Virus record (IMG/VR): IMGVR_UViG_3300042991_000201
Location: 1 to 64,000 of that record
Length of the DNA: 64,000 nucleotides
Source of the DNA: a virus
Direction: 5' to 3' (one strand)
Below, piece after piece: positions 47,820 through 56,195 of the stretch (position 1 is its first letter; each line of letters opens with the position of its first letter). The position numbers and the translations under genes are program-made. The notes under the pieces were generated by a model. That model did not search any database and was not told the origin of the DNA. It saw only the letters and a list, made by a program, of their open reading frames with translations.

Positions 47820-49132
47820 TCCCTGAACACACTCCAGACTATAATACTTTCGACATTCATCTAAATATCATTGACAAAAAGAAGATGAAGGAATTGAATC
47901 TTGATATTACCGATCTTCTTATTGTCCGATGGTTTTATAATTGGTACACTTACCATAAGATGTTGAAAGAAATAGAAGGCGGGGTACCTTATTATTGGGT
48001 GAATTATAGTGCGGTTGTCAGGGAATTCGACATAGCTGGTATCACATCCGTGTCGGGGGCAAGACGAAGGTTATTGAGGCTATGTGGAGAAGAAGGTAAT
48101 GACATAGCTACTCCTCTACTAAAACGTATAACTCGTAATTACAAAGCATACTCATCACAAGTATTCTTTCACCTAGATGAAGCTCTATTTTTCTCTATAG
48201 TCTCTTATGGACATATAGGGAGTGGGGTTTTACCCCTTGAGATAGAAGAAGAGCTAGGGACTACCCAGCAAGACAAAGCCATTGAAGTCCCGGTAGAGGC
48301 CCTTGCTAACCTCATCACCCCCGAAACTATTGCTTTCATTGACAAAGGTTTATCCTTTAATTCCCAATTCTCTAAGCCACGAATCAATCTTACAGAGCCA
48401 TCTAAAGCCCTTATGAATATCCAGACGTATCGTGAAGAGTTGTTGGATGGGACTTTCGTACAGAAGCATCAGAATCAGTTACCATCTAATCTACGTTCTG
48501 TGGTATTACCTTCATTGACAGAAGATGACATATTATCTCGTATGGCGGGGGTGAAACTGGCTAATAAAATTGGCATTGGAGATTATTTTTTGTCATATAA
48601 TCACAATACTAAATCGTATAGCTCTATGTTTATTTCATATATGTCGAAAGCTACCAAGGACAACGCCCCTGCACCAGCACCAAAAGCGGTTGTCACAGAA
48701 GTCAAGACATCCGGGATGCATCCAAAAGCCATAGTGTATATGTCAGATGGCCAAAAGGAAGCACATAGGAAATTAGGGGTTACAGATATGAACACTGTAG
48801 CTCGTGTTGCAGATATCGTGTATACTTGGTACGATTCATACCCTAATATAGTAAAGACTTGGTACGAACAGAATACGGGTAAGAAACTCATGTATAATAT
48901 GAAGAATTTCATGGAGGCTTGGAAAGAGCGTGTCGGTAAAACTGCTGATGAATTTTACAAGAATGTGGTGCCGTTTGATACAAATAACTATCAATGGTTA
49001 CTTTTTGCTAGATATATGTGGAAACATTCAAATGTCCTCTTGCATAATAAACTAAGTTGTGCTATCATTCAATCCAACGATGGTGCTTGGTATTGGGTGG
49101 ACTACAATTCGTTACGCAAAGACATAGGATGA
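47816..49132 (+). CDS. Possible replication initiation protein (winged-helix N-terminus)
   Basis: 438 residues. Residues 25-110 (LDITDLLIVRWFYNWYTYH ... YYWVNYSAVVREFDIAGITSVSGARRRLLRLC) follow the winged-helix pattern of phage replication initiators such as lambda O or DnaD-like proteins. A variable middle is followed by a helical C-terminal domain (280-435) with WYDSYPNIVKTWYEQNTGKK. It is a candidate binder of the iteron or TGCA repeats. It could instead be a regulator. Confidence 0.45.
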   Translation: MIPEHTPDYNTFDIHLNIIDKKKMKELNLDITDLLIVRWFYNWYTYHKMLKEIEGGVPYYWVNYSAVVREFDIAGITSVSGARRRLLRLCGEEGNDIATPLLKRITRNYKAYSSQVFFHLDEALFFSIVSYGHIGSGVLPLEIEEELGTTQQDKAIEVPVEALANLITPETIAFIDKGLSFNSQFSKPRINLTEPSKALMNIQTYREELLDGTFVQKHQNQLPSNLRSVVLPSLTEDDILSRMAGVKLANKIGIGDYFLSYNHNTKSYSSMFISYMSKATKDNAPAPAPKAVVTEVKTSGMHPKAIVYMSDGQKEAHRKLGVTDMNTVARVADIVYTWYDSYPNIVKTWYEQNTGKKLMYNMKNFMEAWKERVGKTADEFYKNVVPFDTNNYQWLLFARYMWKHSNVLLHNKLSCAIIQSNDGAWYWVDYNSLRKDIG

Positions 49133-49141
49133 GGGGGTAAG

Positions 49142-49276
49142 ATGACTTATCTGAAAACCATAATGAGGGAATACGGGATGTCTCGCAGGGAGGCCCGTAA
49201 AGCCATTAAAGCTGATAGGTGGTACGCAAGATTTATTGTGAAGATTACAAGAAAGTATCACAATAATATTACTTGA
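49142..49276 (+). CDS. 44-residue basic protein
   Basis: Starts MTYLKTIMREYGMSRREARK with GGGGG nearby upstream. The SRREARKAIKADRWYARF stretch is basic and helical. Its end overlaps the next promoter. No family recognised. Confidence 0.55.
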   Translation: MTYLKTIMREYGMSRREARKAIKADRWYARFIVKITRKYHNNIT

Positions 49277-49301
49277 CATTTTCGAGATTCTATGGTATTG
49301 T
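49273..49301 (+). promoter_or_regulatory. Sigma70-like promoter
   Basis: TTGACA (49273-49278), 17 bp, TATTGT (49296-49301), ahead of the gene at 49325. Confidence 0.65.
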
Positions 49302-49324
49302 CTTTATAAAGGTGGTAACCAGAT

Positions 49325-49564
49325 ATGAACATGGACTTATCGAATAAGTATTCCAAAGCAATGGAAGTGTGCGTACAGAATTCGGATCATGCAGTGGCAG
49401 ATGCCCTCCTGTGTGAATTGCTTACGATACTTGGTTATCGTAGTGTATGTGAGATATATAATAGAGTCAGCAAGTATCCCCAGCTCAGTACTCCTTTTGA
49501 AGAGGAGTCAGAGATAGCAAAAGCTATAGAGACTGTGACACACAATAGGAAGTCAAAGAAATGA
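49325..49564 (+). CDS. Hypothetical protein
   Basis: 79 residues, helical, ATG after AAGGTGG. Sequence HAVADALLCELLTILGYRSVCEIY suggests a compact helical bundle. No family recognised. Confidence 0.6.
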   Translation: MNMDLSNKYSKAMEVCVQNSDHAVADALLCELLTILGYRSVCEIYNRVSKYPQLSTPFEEESEIAKAIETVTHNRKSKK

Positions 49565-49618
49565 AGTATGGAGACTTTGTAGTATATAGATGCCCATTAT
49601 AAAATGGGAGGCTATAAC

Positions 49619-50365
49619 ATGGAAGATAGAAACGGGACAATTTACATGTATACATCTCCATCAGGGAAGTGTTACATAGGACAAACATGGAAACCCAATA
49701 AGCGCAAAGCGGCTCATCGCGCTATGAGTGGTAATTCTGTTGCATTTTTTAATGCTATTAAATCCTATGGTTTTGAAAACATGACGTACTCCATCCTACA
49801 TTCAGAGGTGAAAACACAAGATGAAATGAATAGACTTGAATCCCTTGAGATAAAAAATAGGGACACACTAAGTCCAAATGGTTATAATCTGAATGGAGGA
49901 GGGGGTGCACAGGGAGTTCGTAGTGCTGAGACTAGAGCGCGGTTAAGCGCGGCACGGCTAGGGAAACACATGAGTCCAGAATCAAGAGAAAAAATCGGGA
50001 GGGCGGGTAGAGGTCTAAAAAGAAGTCCCGAAACACTAGAAAGAATGAGGGCGGCTAATATAGGTAGAAAGCATAGTCTAGAGACAAGAGAACAGATGAG
50101 TATATCTAGACGGGGTAGAAAGCTAAGTCAAGAAGCAAAAGATAATATTGGTAAAGCAGTGCGAGGTAGGAAGGCAAGTCCAGAAACAAAAGAAAAGCAA
50201 AGGAAATGGAATACAGGTAGAAAAATGAGTCCAGAGGCGATAGAAAAAACGCGGATAGCTAATATTGGCCGGAAGGCGTCTCCTGAGACAAGAGAAAAGA
50301 TACGCCAAGCTGGTCTAATTCGTTGGCAGAAGATACGAGATGCAAAAAATTCTAAATCTGAATAA
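49619..50365 (+). CDS. GIY-YIG homing endonuclease with NUMOD3 repeats
   Basis: 248 residues from the ATG at 49619 with GGGAGG seven bases upstream. Residues 5-90 form a GIY-YIG nuclease (GTIYMYTSPSGKCYIGQTWK...). About eight NUMOD3-like DNA-binding repeats follow, each containing a version of 'SPETREKIRxAxxGRK', from residue 100 to 240. It is a free-standing selfish gene inserted in the early region. The GIY is a slightly changed 'IYMYT'. Confidence 0.93.
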   Translation: MEDRNGTIYMYTSPSGKCYIGQTWKPNKRKAAHRAMSGNSVAFFNAIKSYGFENMTYSILHSEVKTQDEMNRLESLEIKNRDTLSPNGYNLNGGGGAQGVRSAETRARLSAARLGKHMSPESREKIGRAGRGLKRSPETLERMRAANIGRKHSLETREQMSISRRGRKLSQEAKDNIGKAVRGRKASPETKEKQRKWNTGRKMSPEAIEKTRIANIGRKASPETREKIRQAGLIRWQKIRDAKNSKSE

Positions 50366-50445
50366 GACGCATTATTTTAGTATGTGGGAGGGGTTGATTT
50401 TGTATATGGTGTTGAGTAGTGCATGTACTTCAGGAGGATTAACCT

Positions 50446-50925
50446 ATGAAACGTGGTGATTTAGTGGAATGGGCAACAACTAATTCTAATATGCGAATAA
50501 CAGAACGGGCGGGGCGTATTATAGCTACTATCCCTGCTTATGAGCATCCTAACAACATACTGGGGGAGGCTATATTCTCCCCCACACAAGATATACGCAC
50601 TGATGAGAGTTATGTGGTTCTCATCCCCAAATATGGTGTGTATATGTGGCCTAGTTCCAAGGCTCTGAAGATTCTGACCAAAGACAGGGATCATCTCCTT
50701 GAGAGCCAGACAAAGCCTAGCCTCCATGTCAAAGCAGCTATAGATAGAAGTGACCGTAAGAAGATCAAAGCGTTGGCATTGAAACTGGGGGATGAATTCA
50801 TGGAATCAGATGACTTCCTATCCATTCCAGCTTGGAGAAGGCGCTTTACTTTCGAGACCGATCGTGGGGTGGAATTCATATCCAAGGTAGATTATCTTCT
50901 GGAAACAGAATCCGAATTGGCTTGA
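50446..50925 (+). CDS. Hypothetical protein
   Basis: 159 residues; AGGAGG six bases before the ATG. The N-terminal half looks like a small SH3-like barrel (MKRGDLVEWATTNSNMRITERAGRI...), the C-terminal half is helical and charged. No family recognised. Confidence 0.65.
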   Translation: MKRGDLVEWATTNSNMRITERAGRIIATIPAYEHPNNILGEAIFSPTQDIRTDESYVVLIPKYGVYMWPSSKALKILTKDRDHLLESQTKPSLHVKAAIDRSDRKKIKALALKLGDEFMESDDFLSIPAWRRRFTFETDRGVEFISKVDYLLETESELA

Positions 50926-50950
50926 CTTTAATCACGATCTTTATTATATT
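50922..50950 (+). promoter_or_regulatory. Sigma70-like promoter for the replication genes
   Basis: TTGACT (50922-50927), 17 bp, TATATT (50945-50950), upstream of the SSB-like and primase genes; overlaps the stop of the gene before. Confidence 0.7.
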
Positions 50951-50970
50951 CTTTGCAGGAGGATGAAGCA

Positions 50971-51117
50971 ATGGGGCGGTCATACAGGATGAAGGCTCTT
51001 GTATCTAGGCGAAACACTTACTTGAAGGAAGAGTTTGACAAGGTACAAGAAGAGGAAGTTGAAAAGGTCATGGAAGAAGCGGAAATCAACTTTGAATCAA
51101 TCGCAGAAGAAGACTAA
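50971..51117 (+). CDS. 48-residue helical protein
   Basis: Starts MGRSYRMKALVSRRNTYLKE with GGAGG eight bases upstream: a basic N-terminus then a very acidic helix (EEEVEKVMEEAE). First gene after the promoter. Function unknown. Confidence 0.6.
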   Translation: MGRSYRMKALVSRRNTYLKEEFDKVQEEEVEKVMEEAEINFESIAEED

Positions 51118-51131
51118 GGAGTTAGCATATT

Positions 51132-51440
51132 ATGGATGGACTTAATGATCTCAACCTTGTAGTTATGGAAGGCATGGTTTCTTCTGCCAGTGAAATTAAA
51201 GATGGCTCCGGTGTAGCATTTCAGGATTTTACCCTTGAAACTACTCGGAAACATTCAAATGGTATAGGACATTACAAATTTCCTTGTGTACTTTCAGACA
51301 AAGTTCTAGCATCTGTTGAATGTCTTGAAGTGGGGGATAGGATTCGTATTCGTGGACATCTTCAGGAGTCTACATACATGATTGACGAGAATCACAAATT
51401 CACTTATGGAAAAGTCCGAGTGGACTTCATTGAGATATGA
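51132..51440 (+). CDS. SSB-like OB-fold protein
   Basis: 102 residues. The pattern (LNLVVMEGMVSSASEIKDGSGVAFQDFTLETTRK ... FPCVLSDKVLASVECLEVGDRIRIRGHLQE) matches the five-stranded OB fold of single-stranded DNA-binding proteins, with the 'GD.I.I.G.L' turn. It lacks an acidic C-terminal tail. Lies just before the primase gene. The stop overlaps the next start (ATGA). Confidence 0.72.
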   Translation: MDGLNDLNLVVMEGMVSSASEIKDGSGVAFQDFTLETTRKHSNGIGHYKFPCVLSDKVLASVECLEVGDRIRIRGHLQESTYMIDENHKFTYGKVRVDFIEI

Positions 51441-51607
51441 TTTTTGATACGGAATTTGCGGCTATAGAATTGATTATGGATGAGCTTGCATCTATCAATC
51501 TATATAGTAACTGGACTCAGGATGAACGGGATAAAAGAATTATAGAACAGGAAATCCTTGAAGCCCGTGGGTGCCTAGAGAAGCTAAGAAGGAGGGTCGA
51601 TCTATGA
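51437..51607 (+). CDS. 56-residue helical protein
   Basis: MIFDTEFAAIELIMDELASI onward, an all-helical acidic N-terminus and basic end (RGCLEKLRRRVDL). ATGA overlaps at both ends. No family recognised. Confidence 0.6.
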   Translation: MIFDTEFAAIELIMDELASINLYSNWTQDERDKRIIEQEILEARGCLEKLRRRVDL

Positions 51608-51843
51608 ACAAAACATCTGATACTGTAATGGCTATTGTAGGTATGATTTTAAGTATTTTTCTTGCCGCGAGTATAGAAGGGGTCATCCTCTTCTTCGTGT
51701 GGCCTGTAGTTATTCCAGCGACTTTTCCCGGTCTGGTGTCTATGGGGATTCTTGCTCCAAAGTTGTCTATATGGGTGAGTATATGCCTTACATGGGTATT
51801 CAATATCCTATTCAAGCCTATAAAAGCACAGTCAAAGAAGTAA
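51604..51843 (+). CDS. Membrane protein, two or three spans
   Basis: 79 residues from the ATG at 51604 with GGAGGG seven bases upstream. Hydrophobic segments near 8-33 and 40-70. No family recognised. It sits between SSB-like and primase genes. Confidence 0.65.
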   Translation: MNKTSDTVMAIVGMILSIFLAASIEGVILFFVWPVVIPATFPGLVSMGILAPKLSIWVSICLTWVFNILFKPIKAQSKK

Positions 51844-51871
51844 ATTCGCAATAAAGTGTAGGAGTTTTATC

Positions 51872-52762
51872 GTGTTTGATGTGCCGTCTTTCTTATCTGA
51901 TAATCACATTCAGTTTTGGACACATGGTAAGAACTGTCAAGATGGATGGGCTAACATTCAATGCCCCCATGGTTGTGGAGACCACAGTAATCATGGGGGC
52001 TTTAATTTAGCCGAAGGTAGGTATTATTGCTGGAAGTGTGGTGGGCATAGTCTATGGAGTACCATCAAGGCTCTCTTACCTCAAAGTGACCCAACTGCAA
52101 TCATTGAAGAATATGAAGATGCCCCGAGATACTTCATCAAGAAGCGTAGGGCAGAAGCAGTTTCGCTTGAAATGCCGGGAGAACCCCTTAATAAACAGTG
52201 CAAAAAATATCTGATTAAACGAGGATTTGATCCTGATGAATTAGAATTTCGGTATGGATTGAAATTTGGTGGTATCATAGGGGAATGGAAATACCGTATC
52301 CTCATACCTATTTATGATGCCACTGGGAGACTTGTTACTTGGCAAGGTAGAGATATCACAGGGCAACAGGAAGAGCGATATAAGACCCTCTCTATAGAAA
52401 AGAGTGTGGTAAATCCTAAGCATACTCTATATGGGATTGACAAATGTAAGGGGGGTACTGTTGGGGTGGTTGAAGGTCCATTTGATAAAATTCGACTGGG
52501 TGACGGAATACTCTGTACCCTAGGTACTTCTATGACACAACAGCAAATCCGTCTCTTGAGTGCATATTCCAAAATTGTCTTTGTATTTGATCCAGAAGAA
52601 GAAGCACAGCGTAGGGCTATGAAGTATGCACAGATGGTTGCGGCTATGGGGGTTGAAGTAGAAATACTTGATACGGGCTTGACTTATGATGCAGGGGATA
52701 GTACTATAGAGGATGTAGAGATGATTCGTAAAGAAATTTTTGGAGGGGGAGCAAACACATGA
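51872..52762 (+). CDS. DnaG-like primase with zinc finger and TOPRIM domain
   Basis: 296 residues from a GTG with TAGGAG upstream. Zinc finger near 31-60 (CPHGCGDHSNHGG...YYCWKCG), a RNA polymerase-like core (YLIKRGFDPDELEFRYGLKF, YRILIPIYDATGRLVTWQGRDI), then TOPRIM with VVEGPFDKIRLG near 201 and VFDPEEEAQRRA near 240 (the usual DxD is DPE). It makes RNA primers for the DnaB-like helicase partner at 58692. It is shorter than bacterial DnaG and has no helicase domain. Confidence 0.9.
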   Translation: MFDVPSFLSDNHIQFWTHGKNCQDGWANIQCPHGCGDHSNHGGFNLAEGRYYCWKCGGHSLWSTIKALLPQSDPTAIIEEYEDAPRYFIKKRRAEAVSLEMPGEPLNKQCKKYLIKRGFDPDELEFRYGLKFGGIIGEWKYRILIPIYDATGRLVTWQGRDITGQQEERYKTLSIEKSVVNPKHTLYGIDKCKGGTVGVVEGPFDKIRLGDGILCTLGTSMTQQQIRLLSAYSKIVFVFDPEEEAQRRAMKYAQMVAAMGVEVEILDTGLTYDAGDSTIEDVEMIRKEIFGGGANT

Positions 52763-52968
52763 CGACTATTACCGTTGGAGAACTTATGGACTTTCTGAGA
52801 GATTACCCAGAAGATATGGCAGTCATGTCTTTTGCTGAAGGTAGGGTGTATCCAGCACTCAGCGTAGATATGGTACCCAAGGATGATAATATTCCGTTTG
52901 ATAGTATCGAGATAGGGTGTGGATGGGTACCATGTAATATGTATGACGATGATGAGTGGGAAGAGTAA
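52759..52968 (+). CDS. Acidic hypothetical protein
   Basis: 69 residues, TTITVGELMDFLRDYPEDMAV then an acidic, Trp-containing end (YDDDEWEE). The 'L.DYPED..V' pattern occurs in small phage proteins of unknown function. ATGA overlap with the primase gene. Confidence 0.6.
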   Translation: MTTITVGELMDFLRDYPEDMAVMSFAEGRVYPALSVDMVPKDDNIPFDSIEIGCGWVPCNMYDDDEWEE

Positions 52969-52974
52969 ACAGAC

Positions 52975-53589
52975 ATGGCACAAGGTAAAGCATACGCCAA
53001 TAGAAAACCAATAGATCAGCGCCCTGAAGCTGACTTTTATGAAACCCCATATTCACTTACTTGGGAACTAATTAAACTGAATGTGTTTGATATTTCAATT
53101 CCTGTATACGAACCTGCTATGGGTAACGGTGCTATTTCTTCCCAACTAATCAAAGCAGGATTCACTGTGACTGGTGATGATCTTCTGACAACGGGTAAAG
53201 ATTTTCTAATGCACACTGATGAGCACTACCAACAGATGTGTATGAATCCTCCATTTTCATTGTTTGATGAATTTATAATTCAAGCTAAAAAGTGTTCCGA
53301 TAAATTTGCTTCTATTATGAAAACTAACTTCCTTGGAGCGCATAGTCGGACAAAGAAGGGTGTGTGGAAGAATCTCAGGTGTTTATATGTATTTGATCGT
53401 CAGATAGATTATCGTACTCCTATTCTTGAATCTGGAGAGCTTTGCATAGGAAATCTTATAACGGGATGGGGCGTATGGGATATGTCATGGGAAGAGGATT
53501 ACTTTGAGACACGAGTGCTAGATATACAGAAATATTGTACTCTTGGTAGTTTTGAACGATATATTGCATTACAATCAGTAGTATCTTGA
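52975..53589 (+). CDS. DNA adenine methyltransferase-like protein
   Basis: 204 residues. YEPAMGNGAISSQLIKAGF near 44 resembles the SAM-binding motif I, and MCMNPPFSLFDEF near 82 is the catalytic NPPF of N6-adenine methyltransferases. A target-recognition domain is small or absent. Such proteins can guard phage DNA from restriction, but catalytic activity is not certain. Confidence 0.75.
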   Translation: MAQGKAYANRKPIDQRPEADFYETPYSLTWELIKLNVFDISIPVYEPAMGNGAISSQLIKAGFTVTGDDLLTTGKDFLMHTDEHYQQMCMNPPFSLFDEFIIQAKKCSDKFASIMKTNFLGAHSRTKKGVWKNLRCLYVFDRQIDYRTPILESGELCIGNLITGWGVWDMSWEEDYFETRVLDIQKYCTLGSFERYIALQSVVS

Positions 53590-53604
53590 TGCAAGGAGGG
53601 GGAT

Positions 53605-53946
53605 ATGAACAACGACAAAGAGTTTCCCACCACCGTGGCCAGCGTCTGTTTGGTCACATTTGTTATCATTCTTTCACTGGCAATAACATTCGATATTGGG
53701 TTGGCAAAGGGTAAAGCTGAAGCGATTCGGCCCATAGTGAGACAAGGCGAGTTGCCCTATAACACCCCTGTCATAGTCTACACGATCCGCGAAGACGGCA
53801 CCATTGATGGTGAGTCTGCCATACGCATCGATTATACTGAGGTGCTACCGTACTCGACGACTGGGCACAGTATACCGTTTGATAGGTTTGAAGGGTGGGA
53901 TTACTGGACAGAGCTTGACGTTACGTTCGCCGGATGGAAGCCATAA
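53605..53946 (+). CDS. Membrane-anchored hypothetical protein
   Basis: 113 residues; GGAGGGGGAT upstream. One N-terminal span (residues 12-34) and a beta-rich periplasmic-type part. GC-richer than its neighbours, as are the genes up to about 55.8 kb, suggesting a transferred segment. No family recognised. Confidence 0.6.
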   Translation: MNNDKEFPTTVASVCLVTFVIILSLAITFDIGLAKGKAEAIRPIVRQGELPYNTPVIVYTIREDGTIDGESAIRIDYTEVLPYSTTGHSIPFDRFEGWDYWTELDVTFAGWKP

Positions 53947-53996
53947 CCACTGGCCGCGACGCGCGGAGGGCAGATATTGGTGTGAGGAGTAGTTGA

Positions 53997-54455
53997 ATGA
54001 AAAAGATGGTAGTTGTTTTTGCGGCGTTGTGGTTATCAGGGTGTACTATCATGTTTATGTTTCCAGACGTGAAGTACGATGACATATTTCATGGTCTTCC
54101 TGTTGTGGAAACTATAGGCGATGCATGGCATATCGCGTCCAACGTAGAATACGTGTCCGATGGCTCTCAGGAGATATTCAAGGAGCCTAGAGATACATAT
54201 GCTAGTATGGAAGGTGACTGCGAGGATATTGCGGCGCTTATGCTTGCTATCATAATCAATTCAGGATTAGGTGACGGGTATGTTTCAGTTATACAGTCTA
54301 GTGGGAATACATATCATGCGGTTGTCGAAGTAGGCGGGAGACTGTACGAGGCTCAGGTTCTTGGATATATCTATCCAGTAAATACACGAGTAATCAAGCG
54401 TTATACGCTGTTGGAGTATGTCAAGCATCGCGGTATTATGGTGACTACAAAATAA
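53997..54455 (+). CDS. Lipoprotein with transglutaminase-like cysteine peptidase domain
   Basis: 152 residues. Lipoprotein signal peptide with lipobox LSGC (Cys16). GDCEDIAALML near 75 and TYHAVVEVGG near 105 are the Cys and His motifs of transglutaminase-like (BTLCP-type) cysteine peptidases, and a later Asp could be YPVNT-adjacent. It would be anchored at the outer or inner membrane facing the periplasm. A role in exclusion or cell-wall work is possible. Confidence 0.7.
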   Translation: MKKMVVVFAALWLSGCTIMFMFPDVKYDDIFHGLPVVETIGDAWHIASNVEYVSDGSQEIFKEPRDTYASMEGDCEDIAALMLAIIINSGLGDGYVSVIQSSGNTYHAVVEVGGRLYEAQVLGYIYPVNTRVIKRYTLLEYVKHRGIMVTTK

Positions 54456-54508
54456 AATATCTAGACAAAACATTTAGGGAGAACGAAGAGACTAAGGGAG
54501 GAGCGACC

Positions 54509-54652
54509 ATGACCTATAAATCCTACAAGGAAAGGCTGGAGGCCGAACTCATAGAGCGGGCGACTGGAGCCGCAGACTTATATTTGTACCGCCAGCCAAA
54601 AGAGCCGGTGATCAGGGAGATCCTTAGCCCACCGGAAGGAGACGACGAATGA
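54509..54652 (+). CDS. 47-residue small protein
   Basis: Starts MTYKSYKERLEAELIERATG with GGGAGGAG upstream, ending in an ATGA overlap with the next gene. GC-richer segment. No family recognised. Confidence 0.55.
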   Translation: MTYKSYKERLEAELIERATGAADLYLYRQPKEPVIREILSPPEGDDE

Positions 54653-54882
54653 CCGATAAAGAACGTGTGCTGGAATTGCTTACCGCCGTCGACAACGTGA
54701 ACTTCGATATTGCCCGTGTCGAGGAATATGTCAAAAAGAATAAGTATAGCTATTTCAGGGAAAAATGTCAGAAGCAAACCCTTCCGCTTCTTCGCAGCAA
54801 GCGTCAATTGATCATCATGGAGATCGCTGAGGAGATCGACAACGGCGAGGTGGTCAGATTATCAATGGAGGTGAATAAATGA
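54649..54882 (+). CDS. Helical hypothetical protein
   Basis: 77 residues, charged helices (MTDKERVLELLTAVDNVNFD...EVVRLSMEVNK). Overlaps by 4 bp at both ends. No family recognised. Confidence 0.6.
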   Translation: MTDKERVLELLTAVDNVNFDIARVEEYVKKNKYSYFREKCQKQTLPLLRSKRQLIIMEIAEEIDNGEVVRLSMEVNK

Positions 54883-55508
54883 GTGACACTACTATACTTG
54901 CATGGTATTTTTCGGATGAATCACGGACATTGCGACATGGTGACGGTCGGAAAATTGAACTTGGTTGCTCACACGAAGTCGAAGGCAACCCAGTTCTATG
55001 CGAACATGGACTCCATGCCTCAGTAAAACTACTTGATGCCCTCAGATATGCACCGGGGCCTGTTGTATATCGCGTCGAGCTGTCGGGAGAAATTGCTATT
55101 GGCGATGATAAAATCGTTGCGCAAAAACGGACGTATCTGGCAGGAGGCATCGATGTATCCGACGTGCTTATGGCGTTTGCCAGAAAACAGGCATTGTCTG
55201 TAGCGCACCTGTGGGATATGCCTGATGTTGTCAAGGAATATCTGGAAACTGGTAATGAATCCTTAAACACAGAGGCACAGGACGCTGCAAGGGCCGCTAC
55301 GTGGAACGCCGCAAGGGTTACCACAGGGAACGCGGTAGGTGCTGCATGGGCCACTGCAAATGCCGCAAATGCCGCAAATACCGTATGGGATTTAAGGGCT
55401 ACTGCGTGGGCCGACGCAGAGAAAATGTTGACCGATATGATCAATGAAGCGATCGAGGCGGCAAAGAAACAAGGATACATCGGGTTTGAAAAGAAGGAGG
55501 AATTATGA
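54879..55508 (+). CDS. DUF7666-like protein with Ala-rich repeats
   Basis: 209 residues. The first 100 follow the DUF7666 pattern (LCEHGLHASVKLLDALRYAPGPVVYRVELSGEI...DKIVAQKRTYL). Residues 135-175 are Ala-rich with a loose repeat (NAARVTTGNAVGAAWATANAANAAN), as in related phage and plasmid proteins. Function unknown. GC-richer segment. Confidence 0.75.
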   Translation: MSDTTILAWYFSDESRTLRHGDGRKIELGCSHEVEGNPVLCEHGLHASVKLLDALRYAPGPVVYRVELSGEIAIGDDKIVAQKRTYLAGGIDVSDVLMAFARKQALSVAHLWDMPDVVKEYLETGNESLNTEAQDAARAATWNAARVTTGNAVGAAWATANAANAANTVWDLRATAWADAEKMLTDMINEAIEAAKKQGYIGFEKKEEL

Positions 55509-55675
55509 AGTCAATTCTCGGCAAAATGGGTGGGCGATGGGGCAAGTGGTATAGGACTCCGGGGAAAGAGTTCCATTTTATAAAGATACATCGTCCCGAT
55601 GATATTGCACGAGACGTTTATACCATACGATTTTTATGGTGGACAAGGCACTTCCTCTCCGGGATCAAATTATGA
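55505..55675 (+). CDS. Basic small protein
   Basis: 56 residues, MKSILGKMGGRWGKWYRTPG onwards, Trp/Arg-rich. ATGA overlap at both ends, GGAGG eight bases upstream. Possibly nucleic-acid or membrane associated by composition alone. Confidence 0.55.
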   Translation: MKSILGKMGGRWGKWYRTPGKEFHFIKIHRPDDIARDVYTIRFLWWTRHFLSGIKL

Positions 55676-55842
55676 AGATATGACCCACTGCCACCATCGA
55701 TCCTGATACAAAGCCAGTGCGGGAAAAGTCCTGCGAAACCTGCATACACGACGGCAGTCAGATGAGTTTCAGGTCTGGTTGTACTGGGTGCGGATCGTTC
55801 GACGAGTATAAAAACTACGATCCAGTGCAGAAGGACTTATAA
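55672..55842 (+). pseudogene. Zinc-ribbon-like small ORF with an in-frame TGA at codon 4
   Basis: The ATG overlaps the previous stop, then AAG ATA TGA; the frame then stays open for 52 codons, coding a Cys-rich protein (CETCIHDGS ... GCTGCGSFDEY) to TAA at 55840. A TGA where Cys or Trp is likely suggests a nonsense change, recoding, or use of a later GTG near 55717. Confidence 0.5.
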
Positions 55843-55904
55843 TGAAATGCGAATATAGTACAAATACAGGATTCATTCCGCGTAAATGCTTGTGTGGGGG
55901 TTAA
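55842..55904 (+). CDS. Possible 20-residue Cys-rich peptide
   Basis: Starts in a TAATG overlap, MKCEYSTNTGFIPRKCLCGG, with three Cys. Very short; supported only by the overlap. Confidence 0.3.
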   Translation: MKCEYSTNTGFIPRKCLCGG

Positions 55905-56012
55905 TTCTATTGCAGAAGTTGGGTATATATAAAGATGGGTGCCCCTAGCTTACTATAAGAGCTATTACCTTATTGTATACTACAGGAATGGTTGTTGAGG
56001 AGGATGCCACTG

Positions 56013-56195
56013 ATGAACTTTGAAACTCCAGATGAAGCAGAGATAGTCCTTGAACGCTCTGGATGGATCATCTATAAAAGATTCATGCGATCTCCAATCT
56101 TCTTTGAGATCGTTCTGTATACTGTAGAAGAGCAGATGGATGCTATGAATTATCTTATCAGAGAATGGGATTACACTATCGAGGCACAGGGATGA
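56013..56195 (+). CDS. Hypothetical protein
   Basis: 60 residues from the ATG at 56013, nine bases after GAGGAGG. MNFETPDEAEIVLERSGWII with a mixed alpha/beta pattern. Stop overlaps the next ATG (ATGA). Confidence 0.6.
   Translation: MNFETPDEAEIVLERSGWIIYKRFMRSPIFFEIVLYTVEEQMDAMNYLIREWDYTIEAQG

Noticed and set aside
55672-55842. Genome-wide reassignment of TGA
   Set aside because: Several well-supported genes end in TGA (for example 61290-62003 and 51437-51607), so recoding of TGA throughout is unlikely.
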